From: Nocardia anocheti
GTDB lineage: Bacteria; Actinomycetota; Actinomycetes; Mycobacteriales; Mycobacteriaceae
Assembly (NCBI RefSeq): GCF_029675105.1
Contig: NZ_JAQQFV010000005.1
Coordinates: 372,001 to 436,000 of the forward strand
Reading direction: 5' to 3'
DNA: 64,000 nucleotides
A program made the position numbers and the translations under genes. Positions within the stretch are counted from its first letter, which is position 1. The number at the start of each line of letters is the position of its first letter. This document shows positions 1-7,958 of the stretch, one piece after another. Under the pieces are notes generated by a model, which was given only the letters and a program-made list of their open reading frames with translations, did not search any database and was not told where the DNA came from.

Positions 1-2
1 TC

Positions 3-887
3 ACCCTGGCCCGGCCGCCGCTGTTCGCCATGTGGCGCAAGTACTCCGGCGGTTCGATGGCCCGCTACGACCACACCGGCACCCTCCTGTCCGAGGTCCG
101 CGACGACCTACAGCACCACGACGCGCACCACTACGACGACGGCAGCGTCCTCTACGCCGCCGTCGAGCCGCTGACGGGTGCCGACGCGGCCCGCGTCGAA
201 GGCGGTGTGCCCGGCACCGAGGCCGACGGAATCGTCTGGTCCGACGTGATCCGCGAGGTGGACCCCGACGGCGGCCTGCGCTGGGAATGGCGCGCCGTGG
301 AACACCTCGATCCCGCGGAATTCGGCCTCCAGCCGCACTATTGGCGCGAGCACTGGCCGCTGATCAACAGCGTGCACCCGCTCGACGCGCACACCGTGGT
401 CGCCAGCCTGCGCAGCGTCTCGGCGGTGATCCTGATCGATCGCCGCACCGGCGCGGTCACCACCCTGGCCGACCGGAGCGTGCTCGCCCAGCAGCACCAC
501 GCCACCCCGCTCGGCGACGGCCGGATCCTGGTGTTCGACAACGGCACCTTCCGCACCGGCGAATCGGTGACCTACAGTCGCGTCGTCGAGATCGACACGG
601 CCACCGGCGAGATCGGCTGGACCTACCAGGACTCCCCGCGCGAAGCCTTCTTCACCCCCTTCATGGGCGGCGCGCAACGGCTGCCCAACGGCAACACGCT
701 GATCACCGAGGCCGCCTTCGGCCGGATCTTCGAGGTGACTCCCGACCGGCGGATCTGCTGGGAGTACGTGGTGCCCTCGTTCACCGAATACCCCGATCCC
801 GACACCGCGCGAGTGTTCCCCGGCATCTCCAACGCCATCTTCCGCGCCTACCGCTACCAGGCCGAGGAGCTCCCGTGGCTGCGGTGA
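3..887 (+). CDS. Arylsulfotransferase-like protein, 5' end cut by window
   Basis: The reading frame is open from the first complete codon, so the N-terminus lies outside the window; 294 residues are visible. The visible part has propeller-like repeats: 'HHATPLGDGRILVFDNG' near residue 165 and 'LPNGNTLITEAAFGRIFEV' near residue 230 have the ASST/beta-propeller blade pattern (PF05935/PF14269). His-rich stretches (HHDAHHYDDG and PHYWREHW) fit the His-based chemistry of arylsulfate sulfotransferases. Family members move sulfate between phenolic compounds; the substrate here cannot be told. The stop lies inside the next gene's start region, so the permease is probably translationally coupled. The family call is from blade pattern only. 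Confidence 0.7.
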   Translation, partial: TLARPPLFAMWRKYSGGSMARYDHTGTLLSEVRDDLQHHDAHHYDDGSVLYAAVEPLTGADAARVEGGVPGTEADGIVWSDVIREVDPDGGLRWEWRAVEHLDPAEFGLQPHYWREHWPLINSVHPLDAHTVVASLRSVSAVILIDRRTGAVTTLADRSVLAQQHHATPLGDGRILVFDNGTFRTGESVTYSRVVEIDTATGEIGWTYQDSPREAFFTPFMGGAQRLPNGNTLITEAAFGRIFEVTPDRRICWEYVVPSFTEYPDPDTARVFPGISNAIFRAYRYQAEELPWLR

Positions 888-2182
888 GCGAGTCGACGGT
901 GGCGCCCGTCGACGAGATCCCGCCCGCCGGAAGGGCGTTCGCTGGCGCGTTGCAGCACCTGGTGGTGATGATCGCGATGCCGCTCACCTCGGTGCTGTTG
1001 ATCAGCCGCAGCCTGCACCTCGACGACGACGCGGCCCGCGCCCTGCTCTGCGGTGCGCTGCTGTTCAGTGGCATCGGTACCCTCCTGCAATCGAGCGGAC
1101 GCTACGGACTCGGGGCCGGGCTGCCCTTCGTGATGCTGCCCGGTGGCGCGGCGGTGGTGCTGTTCATCCAGATCGCGCAGACCTACGATCCGGCGACCGC
1201 GACCGGCGCGGTCCTGATCACCGCCGTCGCCGGGATCGCGCTGGTCCCGGTGGCACGGCGGCTGGTGCGGTTCCTGCCCATGGTCGTGATCGCGAGCATG
1301 ATCCTGGTGATCGGGGTCAACCTGGTGAAGGTCGGCGCGAACCTCATCACCTCGGCCGATGACCCCACCCCGATCCGTTCGGTCGGCATCGCGGGCGCGA
1401 CCATCGTCGCGACCGTGCTGGCCCATCGGTTCCTGCCCACCGGCTGGCGCCGGGTCTCGGTCCTGATCGGCATGGGCATCGGCACCGCGCTGGCCGCCGC
1501 CCTCGGCCAGTTCTCCCTGCAACCCGGCGGCGCCGTGGTGCAGCTGCCCGACCCCTTCCTGTTCGGCACCCCGCACTTCGATCTGCTCGCCGCCCTGCCG
1601 CTGCTGGTGTTCAGCATCGGCTCGATGGCCGAGGCCACCGGTCAGACGGTGCTCAACGCCCAGGTCGTCGGCAAGTCGATCGACACCGCGCCCACGGTCG
1701 GGCGCACTATTCGCGGTGACGCGGTGACCTCGCTGCTGTCCGGCCTGTTCGGCGGCCCGACCATGGTGACCAGCGGGGAGAACATCGGCCTGATCCGGCT
1801 CACCGGCGTGCGCAGTCGCTATGTCACCGCGCTGACCGGTCTGCTGCTGATCCTGGCCGCCTTCCTCGCCCCGATCGGCCGGATCGTCAACTCACTGCCC
1901 GGCCCGGTCGTCGGTGCCACCGCGGCCGTCGTGTTCGCCACCATCATCGCCTCGGCGATCGGCCTGTTCCGCCAGGTCGATCTGGACGACGACGCCGCCC
2001 TGCTCACCACCACCGCCGCGCTCACCGCCGGTCTGCTGCCGATCCTGGTGCCCGGGCTCTACCGCGGTTTCCCCGACGATCTGCGTCTGCTGCTCGGGAG
2101 CGGGGTCACCATGGCCGCCGTGGTCGGCGTCGCGGTGCACCTGCTGTGCACCCTCGGCAGGCGCCGGGCGTCGGAGAGCTAG
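875..2182 (+). CDS. NCS2 family uracil/xanthine permease
   Basis: A 435-residue polytopic membrane protein of the nucleobase:cation symporter-2 family (PF00860). The signature 'SGENIGLIRLTGV' around residue 300 corresponds to the conserved NCS2 motif, and 'QTVLNAQVVGK' near residue 255 lies in the substrate-binding half. It probably imports uracil, xanthine or urate by proton symport. The GTG at 875 has GAGGAG about 5 nt upstream and overlaps the sulfotransferase-like gene by 13 nt; an alternative GTG at 884 gives a GTGA stop/start overlap. It converges on the ABC1 kinase gene, and the two stop codons share one CTAG. Substrate specificity is not readable. Confidence 0.85.
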   Translation: MAAVSESTVAPVDEIPPAGRAFAGALQHLVVMIAMPLTSVLLISRSLHLDDDAARALLCGALLFSGIGTLLQSSGRYGLGAGLPFVMLPGGAAVVLFIQIAQTYDPATATGAVLITAVAGIALVPVARRLVRFLPMVVIASMILVIGVNLVKVGANLITSADDPTPIRSVGIAGATIVATVLAHRFLPTGWRRVSVLIGMGIGTALAAALGQFSLQPGGAVVQLPDPFLFGTPHFDLLAALPLLVFSIGSMAEATGQTVLNAQVVGKSIDTAPTVGRTIRGDAVTSLLSGLFGGPTMVTSGENIGLIRLTGVRSRYVTALTGLLLILAAFLAPIGRIVNSLPGPVVGATAAVVFATIIASAIGLFRQVDLDDDAALLTTTAALTAGLLPILVPGLYRGFPDDLRLLLGSGVTMAAVVGVAVHLLCTLGRRRASES

Positions 2183-3531
2183 GACGCGCGTTCGGCCCGG
2201 AAGCCGGGCACCCAGGTGCGGACCAGGTTCATGAAACCGAGCTCGGCGTCGAGCTGGGCCAGGATGCCCACCGAGCCACCGAGCACCCGGAAGATCATCA
2301 GGTGCTGCGGCGGAAGTTGTAACGCGCGCGCGGTTTTCATCTCCGGGCTGGAGAACTCCGAGGCCTTGCCCGCCACCCGCTGCATCCAGCGGCGGGTGAA
2401 GTGGAAGGTGTCGGTGCGGATCGGATCGCTGAACGGACGCAGATACGCCTCGATCTCCTCGTGGGTCACCGTGCGGCCCGGGATCACCCAGCCGTGCTCG
2501 TAGAGCAGTTCGGTGAGCTCCTCGTGCCGCTCGTCGACGGCCAGCGCGAGCATCCGGCCGAGGATCTCGGGGAAACCGTCGGGCATCGGCGCGCAGGCGC
2601 CGTAGTCGAGCACCGCGAGCCTGCCGTCGCCCAGGATCAGGAAGTTGCCCGGGTGCGGGTCGCTGTGCAGCAGCCCGGCCAGCTCCGGAGAGGAGAAGTG
2701 GAAGGTGCCCATGAGCTCGGCGATCCGGTTGCGCTGGGCCCGGGTGCCCTCGGGGTCCTCGGCTCCGGCCTTGATCAACGCGGAGACCGGGGTGCCGTCG
2801 AGCCACTCGGTGACGATCACCTTCGGCGCGCCCGCCACCACCTTGGGCACCACGATGTGCGGGTGTCCGTCGAAGGCGGCGGCGAAGCGGCGCTGGTTGG
2901 CGGCCTCGGTCCGGTAGTCGAGCTCCTCCTCGGTGCGCTCGGTGATCTCGGCCAGCAGCGGCTTCACATCGGCGCCCGGGATCACCGAGGACAGCAGGCC
3001 GGTCATCCGTGACAGCGTCTTCAGGTCCGCGCGCAGCGCCTCGTCGGCGCCCGGGTACTGCACCTTCACCGCCACCGCGCGCCCGTCGGACCAGACCGCC
3101 CGATGCACCTGACCGATGCTGGCCGAGGCCGCCGGGGTGTCGTCGAAGGACTGGAACCGCTCCCGCCACTTGGTGCCCAGCTGCTGGTCGAGCACCCGGT
3201 GCACGGTGGCGGCGGGCATCGGCGGCGCGGCGGCCTGCAGCTTGGTGAGGGCCTCGCGGTAGTGCTCGCCGAACTCCTCCGGGACCGCGGCCTCCATCAC
3301 ACTGAGCGCCTGGCCGAACTTCATCGCCCCGCCCTTGAGCTCGCCGAGCACGGTGAACAACTGCTCGGCGGCCTTCTGGTTCAGCGTCGCGTTGATCTCC
3401 TGCTTGTCACCGCCGACGAGCTTCTTGCCGAAACCGACGGCGGCTCGTCCGGCGATGCCGAGGGGAATCTTGGCCAACTTGGCATTGCGGCTGGAACTGC
3501 GGCGCACGATCTCGGACACGTTACCCATCAT
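2179..3531 (-). CDS. ABC1/UbiB-family atypical kinase (Rv3197-like)
   Basis: A 450-residue ABC1/AarF/UbiB protein (PF03109). Visible family motifs are the KxGQ motif in 'GGAMKFGQALSVME' (about residue 70), the Ala-rich loop 'ASIGQVHRAVW', the Lys of 'VAVKVQYPG', the catalytic-loop equivalent 'LHSDPHPGNFLI' and the DFG-like 'VLDYGAC'. Such proteins are ATPases/kinases linked to lipid or quinone metabolism; the mycobacterial orthologue Rv3197 has been tied to macrolide tolerance beside whiB7. The ATG at 3531 is directly followed by a second ATG, with AGGGG about 7 nt upstream. It lies 41 nt behind the cyclodehydratase-like gene on the same strand. whiB7 and uvrD2, which follow Rv3197 in M. tuberculosis, are absent from this window. 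Confidence 0.85.
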   Translation of the reverse strand: MMGNVSEIVRRSSSRNAKLAKIPLGIAGRAAVGFGKKLVGGDKQEINATLNQKAAEQLFTVLGELKGGAMKFGQALSVMEAAVPEEFGEHYREALTKLQAAAPPMPAATVHRVLDQQLGTKWRERFQSFDDTPAASASIGQVHRAVWSDGRAVAVKVQYPGADEALRADLKTLSRMTGLLSSVIPGADVKPLLAEITERTEEELDYRTEAANQRRFAAAFDGHPHIVVPKVVAGAPKVIVTEWLDGTPVSALIKAGAEDPEGTRAQRNRIAELMGTFHFSSPELAGLLHSDPHPGNFLILGDGRLAVLDYGACAPMPDGFPEILGRMLALAVDERHEELTELLYEHGWVIPGRTVTHEEIEAYLRPFSDPIRTDTFHFTRRWMQRVAGKASEFSSPEMKTARALQLPPQHLMIFRVLGGSVGILAQLDAELGFMNLVRTWVPGFRAERAS

Positions 3532-3572
3532 GGCCGAACCCCTGCCCTGTGTGCCATGGGAATGCTCACACC

Positions 3573-4448
3573 TCATCGCCGGGCCTCCGATTCCCGGCCG
3601 CCCAGCTTCCGGCAGCCGCAGTCCGGATGCGGTGACCACGGCCGTCGCCGCACCTGGTGGGTGTCCAGGTCCAGTTCCAGGGTGGCGTCGAGGGTGCCGG
3701 GCAGCCGGTTCGGCGAACACGCGACGATCGCCTCGAGCTCGTTCATGGTCAGCGCCGTGATGGCGGCGATCCCGGCGGGGGAGGCGTGCCCGGTGCGGCC
3801 GAGCAGTTGGGCGGCCAGATGCGGCCAGTCGGCGTCGAATCCGGTGCGGGTCAGATCGGCGCACCGCAGGCAGCTGGTCTCGCCCGGCAGCACCAGCGGC
3901 CCGACCACGCCGACACCGTCGCGTACCCGCACCTGCAGGTGCGGCACCCGGCGCAGCACCAGGTCCACCGACAGGCGCGGATCGACCATCAGCGCGTCGG
4001 TGAGCACCACCAGATCGCACCCCGACGCCCCGACCGGCCGTTCGGAACGGTACTCGCGGGAGCGGGTGGGCCGCAGGCCCATCCGACGCAGGCCCATCGC
4101 CACCGCGTCCGAGAGCGGACCGAGCCCGTGCACGGTGATGTCGCGGATCCTGGCCTGTTTTCGTTCCGGTTGCAGTAGCAGACCCGCGCGCTCGATCGCG
4201 GCCAGCAGGCTGCTCGCCTGCGTGGCGTCGATCCCGAATTCAGCGGCCCGCCAGATGATCTGCGGTCGGGACTGCATCCCGTCGAGCAGACGCAGGAACG
4301 CGAGCACGGTGCCGGTGTCGAGTGCGGTCGTCTCGAGCAGCAGCGCGCGTTCGGGGTCCCAGCCCAATTGGACGGTGCCCGACGGTCGAACCAGGGTGGT
4401 GACGCGGGGGTGGAGCATCGGCCCGCGCAGCGGCGTCGTGATGGTCAT
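3573..4448 (-). CDS. ThiF/E1-like, TOMM cyclodehydratase-type protein (Rv3196-like)
   Basis: A 291-residue protein. Its C-terminal half has the four-cysteine zinc signature of E1-like/cyclodehydratase partner proteins: 'GETSCLRCADL' about two thirds along and 'PDCGCRK' at the end. The N-terminal third ('LLDGMQSRPQIIW...') looks like a winged-helix leader-peptide-binding (RRE-like) domain. Such proteins bind RiPP precursor leaders, but no YcaO, precursor or dehydrogenase gene is near, so a RiPP role is not shown. Its position between the zincin and the ABC1 kinase matches Rv3196. The ATG at 4448 was chosen; an in-frame GTG 21 nt upstream is possible, and neither has a good ribosome binding site. 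Confidence 0.65.
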   Translation of the reverse strand: MTITTPLRGPMLHPRVTTLVRPSGTVQLGWDPERALLLETTALDTGTVLAFLRLLDGMQSRPQIIWRAAEFGIDATQASSLLAAIERAGLLLQPERKQARIRDITVHGLGPLSDAVAMGLRRMGLRPTRSREYRSERPVGASGCDLVVLTDALMVDPRLSVDLVLRRVPHLQVRVRDGVGVVGPLVLPGETSCLRCADLTRTGFDADWPHLAAQLLGRTGHASPAGIAAITALTMNELEAIVACSPNRLPGTLDATLELDLDTHQVRRRPWSPHPDCGCRKLGGRESEARR

Positions 4449-4498
4449 GCCAGAAGTATCGGCACCCACCCGACGCCGGACGGTCGCCGAAAGCCGAG

Positions 4499-4549
4499 TT
4501 ATCCACAGGTTTTCGGCGTGTCGTCCGCGTCAACGGCGATTGTGGACAA
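4499..4549. promoter_or_regulatory. Pair of DnaA-box-like 9-mers in inverted orientation
   Basis: The 212-bp spacer between the zincin gene and the cyclodehydratase-like gene holds TTATCCACA (4499-4507), identical to the consensus DnaA box, and TGTGGACAA (4541-4549), a box on the other strand, 33 bp apart. Nothing else in the spacer is recognisable. These may be DnaA titration or regulatory sites; it is not an origin on this evidence, because there is no dnaA/dnaN or box cluster nearby. Confidence 0.4.
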
Positions 4550-4660
4550 CTCGTGTCGTCCCAGTTCACCACCGCGAGTCGGCACCGGGCTCAATGCTCG
4601 AAGCCGTGTCGCCGCACCGGTTTCCGAAGATTTTTCGCGGCACCGGTTGCGCGCACCCGC

Positions 4661-6070
4661 TCAGTGGTCTCCGGCGCCCGCGTCCGGGTCGTCATCGGAC
4701 TTGCCGCGCTCGGCCTCGTCCCGCTCGCGCGCCTCGGTCTCGGCCAGCTGCGCCAGCGGATCGTCGAAAGCGCCGGTGCCGCCGCCGATCACGGAATCGA
4801 TGAAACCGGCGGGAGCGTCGAGGTCGCTGGAGTCGGGCAGCAGGTCGGGGTGGGCCCAGACGCCGTCGCGGCGGTCCACGCCCGCGTCGACGGTGAGCCT
4901 GCGCCACAGCGCCGCGGCCTCGCGGACCTTGCGCGGGCGCAGTTCCAGACCGACCAGGGTGGCGAAGGTCTGCTCGGCCGGACCACCGGTCGCGCGGCGG
5001 CGACGCAGTGTCTCCGACAGGGCGTTCGCGCCGGGCAGGCGTTCACCGACCGCGTCGGTGACCACCACGTCGACCCAGCCCTCGATCAGCGCCAGCAGCG
5101 TCTCCAGCCGTTCGAGCGCCTGCTTCTGCTCGGGGGTGGTCTGCGGTTCGAAGGTGCCCTGCGACAGCAGTTCCTCGAGCTTGGACGGATCACTGAGCAT
5201 CATCGGGTCGATGCCCTGGGCGGCCTCCTCCAGCGCGGAGAAGTCCATCTTGATGCCACGGGCGTAGTCCTCGACCGCGCCGAGCACCTGCTGACGCAGC
5301 CACGGCACGTGCGCGAAGAGGCGCTGGTGGGCGGCCTCGCGCGCGGCCAGGAACACCATGATCTCGCTCTCGGGCTGCTCGAGTCCCTCGCTGAACGCCG
5401 AGATCGCCGTGGGCAGCAGCGCCGCGGTACCCGCCGGGCCCAGCGGCAGCCCGATATCGGTGGAGGTCAGCACCTCCTTGGCCAGCTGACCCAGCGCCTG
5501 GCCGAGCTGCGAGCCGAAGGCCAGCCCGCCCATCTGACCGAGCATGCCCACCATCGGCCCGGCGAACTGCTTGGCCTCCTCCGGCAGCTGCGCGGTCCAC
5601 ATCCCCGAGATCGACTCCGCGACCGGATCGCACAGGCGCTTCCAGGTGGGCAGCGTCTCCTCGATCCAGTCGTTGGCCGTCCACGCCACCGTCTTCGTGG
5701 CGCCCGCGGGCAGCACGGTGGCGCCGTCGAGCCACAGTTCGGCCAGGTGCGCGGCGTCGGTGACCGCCGTGGTGGTGCCCGAGGCGATCGGCGCGACCGA
5801 CGCGCCGAGCTGCTGACGGGCCAAACGTTTGGCCACGTCGTAGTTCACCGGGCCCGACTGACCCCCGCCGGGGCCCATGCCCTGACCCATCCCGCTGATC
5901 ATCTGCCCCAGCTGGGTCAGCATCTGACCCAGCTGCGAGGGGTCGAACCCGCCCGCGCCCGCGGCGCCGAACCCGAACGGGTCGGATCCGCCGGGGCCGT
6001 TGCCCTCGTCGCGACGCTTGCCGGACTCGTCGTCGTCGCGGTTCGAGAAGCCGAAGGGGAGATCGCTCAT
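4661..6070 (-). CDS. Zincin-type metallopeptidase family protein (Rv3195-like)
   Basis: A 469-residue protein of the actinobacterial zincin-like family PF10103 (DUF2342). The N-terminal 90 residues are Gly/Gln/Met-rich and probably disordered (repeats such as 'LGQMLTQLGQMISGMGQGMG'). The core carries 'AAREAAHQRLFAHVPWL' near residue 225, the family's conserved helix, which resembles a metal-binding site but lacks a textbook HExxH. A long acidic tail follows. The ATG at 6070 was chosen because MSDLPFGF is the typical family start; upstream codons run into the spacer shared with the divergent PDZ-Lon gene. Cellular role unknown. Confidence 0.75.
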   Translation of the reverse strand: MSDLPFGFSNRDDDESGKRRDEGNGPGGSDPFGFGAAGAGGFDPSQLGQMLTQLGQMISGMGQGMGPGGGQSGPVNYDVAKRLARQQLGASVAPIASGTTTAVTDAAHLAELWLDGATVLPAGATKTVAWTANDWIEETLPTWKRLCDPVAESISGMWTAQLPEEAKQFAGPMVGMLGQMGGLAFGSQLGQALGQLAKEVLTSTDIGLPLGPAGTAALLPTAISAFSEGLEQPESEIMVFLAAREAAHQRLFAHVPWLRQQVLGAVEDYARGIKMDFSALEEAAQGIDPMMLSDPSKLEELLSQGTFEPQTTPEQKQALERLETLLALIEGWVDVVVTDAVGERLPGANALSETLRRRRATGGPAEQTFATLVGLELRPRKVREAAALWRRLTVDAGVDRRDGVWAHPDLLPDSSDLDAPAGFIDSVIGGGTGAFDDPLAQLAETEARERDEAERGKSDDDPDAGAGDH

Positions 6071-6197
6071 ACCTCTTACGTTACGCGGGACCCCCGGGGC
6101 CTCGGTGTTCGCGGATCGCGAAATCGCGCCACACGCGGACGCGGCAAAAGCGTGCCACTGCCGTCGGTCGCCCCGGTCGATCACTACTGTGGGCGGA

Positions 6198-7223
6198 GTG
6201 AATCGCCGGATCCTCACCCTGATCGTCGCCCTGGTTCCCGTCCTCGTCCTCGGCGTGGTCGGCAGTGTGGTCACCGTGCCGTTCGTGGCGCTGGGCCCCG
6301 GCCCGACCTTCGACACCCTCGGCGAGGTCGAGGGCAAACAGGTGGTGGACGTCACCGGTGCCCCCGTGGACCCGACCACCGGTCACCTCAACATGACGAC
6401 GGTCTCGGTGCGCGACGGGATCAACCTGTTCGAGGCGTTCGGCTTCTGGGCCAGCGGCGAGCACGGCCTGGTGCCCCGGTCGGAGGTCTACCCGCCCGAT
6501 ATCCCGCGCGAACAGGTCGAGAAGTCCAATCAGCAGGACTTCAAGAACTCCGAGACCAATGCCGAGGTCGCTGCGTTGCACTTCTTGAAGATGCCGACCG
6601 TGGTGCTGGTGCGCGGGGTCCTCGAGGAAGGCCCCGCCAACGGTGTCCTCGCCGACGGCGACGAGCTGATCAGTATCGACGGCACCCCGATCACCAGCCC
6701 CCAGCAGGTGGTCGACCACGTCGCCGCCAAGCGTCCCGGTGACACCGTCTCGGTGGTCTACCGTCGCGGCGACGGCGAGCACACGGCCGCGATCGTGCTG
6801 GCTGAGCTGCCCGACGAGCCCGACAAGCCCTACATCGGTGTCGGGCTGGGCGAGGGCGGACGTCCGCCGCTGCAGGTCGAGTTCAATCTCGCCGACATCG
6901 GTGGCCCATCGGCGGGCCTGATGTTCAGCTTGGCGCTGATCGACAAGCTCTCGCCCGGTGAGCTCAACGGCGGCCGGTTCGTCGCGGGGACCGGCACCAT
7001 CGACCAGGCGGGCAAGGTCGGCCCGATCGGTGGCATCCAGTACAAGATGATCGCCGCGCGCGAGGCGGGCGCGGAGACCTTCCTGGTCCCCGCCGACAAC
7101 TGCAACGAAGCCCGCCAGCGCGCGCCCGAGGGTCTGCGGCTGGTCAAGGTCGACACCCTCGACAGCGCGGTGACCTCGCTGGCCGACATCGACGCGGGCC
7201 GGGAACCCGTCAGCTGCGGCTGA
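6198..7223 (+). CDS. Membrane-anchored PDZ-Lon serine protease (Rv3194c-like)
   Basis: A 341-residue protein: one N-terminal transmembrane anchor (residues 5-27), a PDZ domain (about residues 120-200, core 'GPANGVLADGDELISIDG') and a C-terminal Lon-type protease domain. The catalytic Ser is in 'GGPSAGLMFSLALID' (about residue 238) and the Lys partner in 'GGIQYKMIAAREAGA' (about 283). It lacks the AAA module of true Lon, so it is an ATP-independent surface protease type. The GTG at 6198 gives the family start NRRILTL; an in-frame GTG 9 nt upstream is possible. It is divergent from the zincin gene and ends tail-to-tail at TGATCA with the next gene. Confidence 0.88.
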   Translation: MNRRILTLIVALVPVLVLGVVGSVVTVPFVALGPGPTFDTLGEVEGKQVVDVTGAPVDPTTGHLNMTTVSVRDGINLFEAFGFWASGEHGLVPRSEVYPPDIPREQVEKSNQQDFKNSETNAEVAALHFLKMPTVVLVRGVLEEGPANGVLADGDELISIDGTPITSPQQVVDHVAAKRPGDTVSVVYRRGDGEHTAAIVLAELPDEPDKPYIGVGLGEGGRPPLQVEFNLADIGGPSAGLMFSLALIDKLSPGELNGGRFVAGTGTIDQAGKVGPIGGIQYKMIAAREAGAETFLVPADNCNEARQRAPEGLRLVKVDTLDSAVTSLADIDAGREPVSCG

Positions 7224-7802
7224 TCACTCCAGCGTGTGGTGCAGGGCCTCGACCAGGCCCGGGGCCAGGTTCGGGTAGGTGCGCAGGTCCAGGTCGCCGA
7301 AGCCGTCGTCGTCCTCGGGACGGATCTGCAGCAGCACCAGTGACGAGCCCTGGCGCAACACGCCCGCGATGAGGCGCGCGTCGCGACGGCCGGGGTGGGC
7401 GTGGGCCGCGGCGCGCCCGGCCGCGTCGGCGGCATCGTCGTCGGCCAGCAGCGGCACCAGCGCCTCGTCCAGATCGCTCTCGGCGTCCGGCGGGAGCACC
7501 ACGATCTCCTGCACCAGCACGCAGCCCTCGACCGCGGGCGGCCAGGTGGTGGTGGCGAGGAATTCGTCCAGGGCCATCGAACCGCCGGTGATGTCGTCGG
7601 GGAACGCCTCCTGGGCGATGGGGGTGAGCTCGCTGCCGTCGTCGAGCTGATCCTGCAGATCGGGTTCGGCCGCGGCCAGGTCGGCGGTCGGCACCAACGC
7701 GAACATCTGCGGCGGATTGCCCCAGCCCTCGGCGTCGGTGAACTCGACGACCTCGCGCACGCAGCGGGCGAGGAGAACTTCGGCGTGCTCGTCTTCGGTC
7801 AC
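7224..7802 (-). CDS. PPA1309-family protein
   Basis: A 192-residue acidic soluble protein of unknown function that resembles the actinobacterial PPA1309 family, which typically sits between the PDZ-Lon and UPF0182 genes as here. No catalytic motif is visible; the sequence is rich in Asp/Glu ('LADDDAADAAGRAAAHAHPGRR' region is low complexity). The GTG at 7802 was preferred because GGATGG precedes it by about 5 nt; an in-frame TTG at 7814 would add four residues. It is divergent from the UPF0182 gene, with a 156-bp spacer in between. Confidence 0.7.
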   Translation of the reverse strand: MTEDEHAEVLLARCVREVVEFTDAEGWGNPPQMFALVPTADLAAAEPDLQDQLDDGSELTPIAQEAFPDDITGGSMALDEFLATTTWPPAVEGCVLVQEIVVLPPDAESDLDEALVPLLADDDAADAAGRAAAHAHPGRRDARLIAGVLRQGSSLVLLQIRPEDDDGFGDLDLRTYPNLAPGLVEALHHTLE

Positions 7803-7958
7803 CTGTCCATCCAATCATTTTCGGCCCTGCCACTTGCACGGTGTCCGATTTCCGTAGAGTGGGCGCCAACGGTCCGTCTTCGGGCCATCCGCAACATCGG
7901 ACTGCGGTGTCTGCGCCGATCACCGGCGCGCACATCGCCGGAGCAGGAGAGTGGCACC

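Noticed and set aside
4553..6742. 729-codon frame opposite the zincin gene
   Set aside because: No recognisable domain, and it conflicts with two conserved genes.
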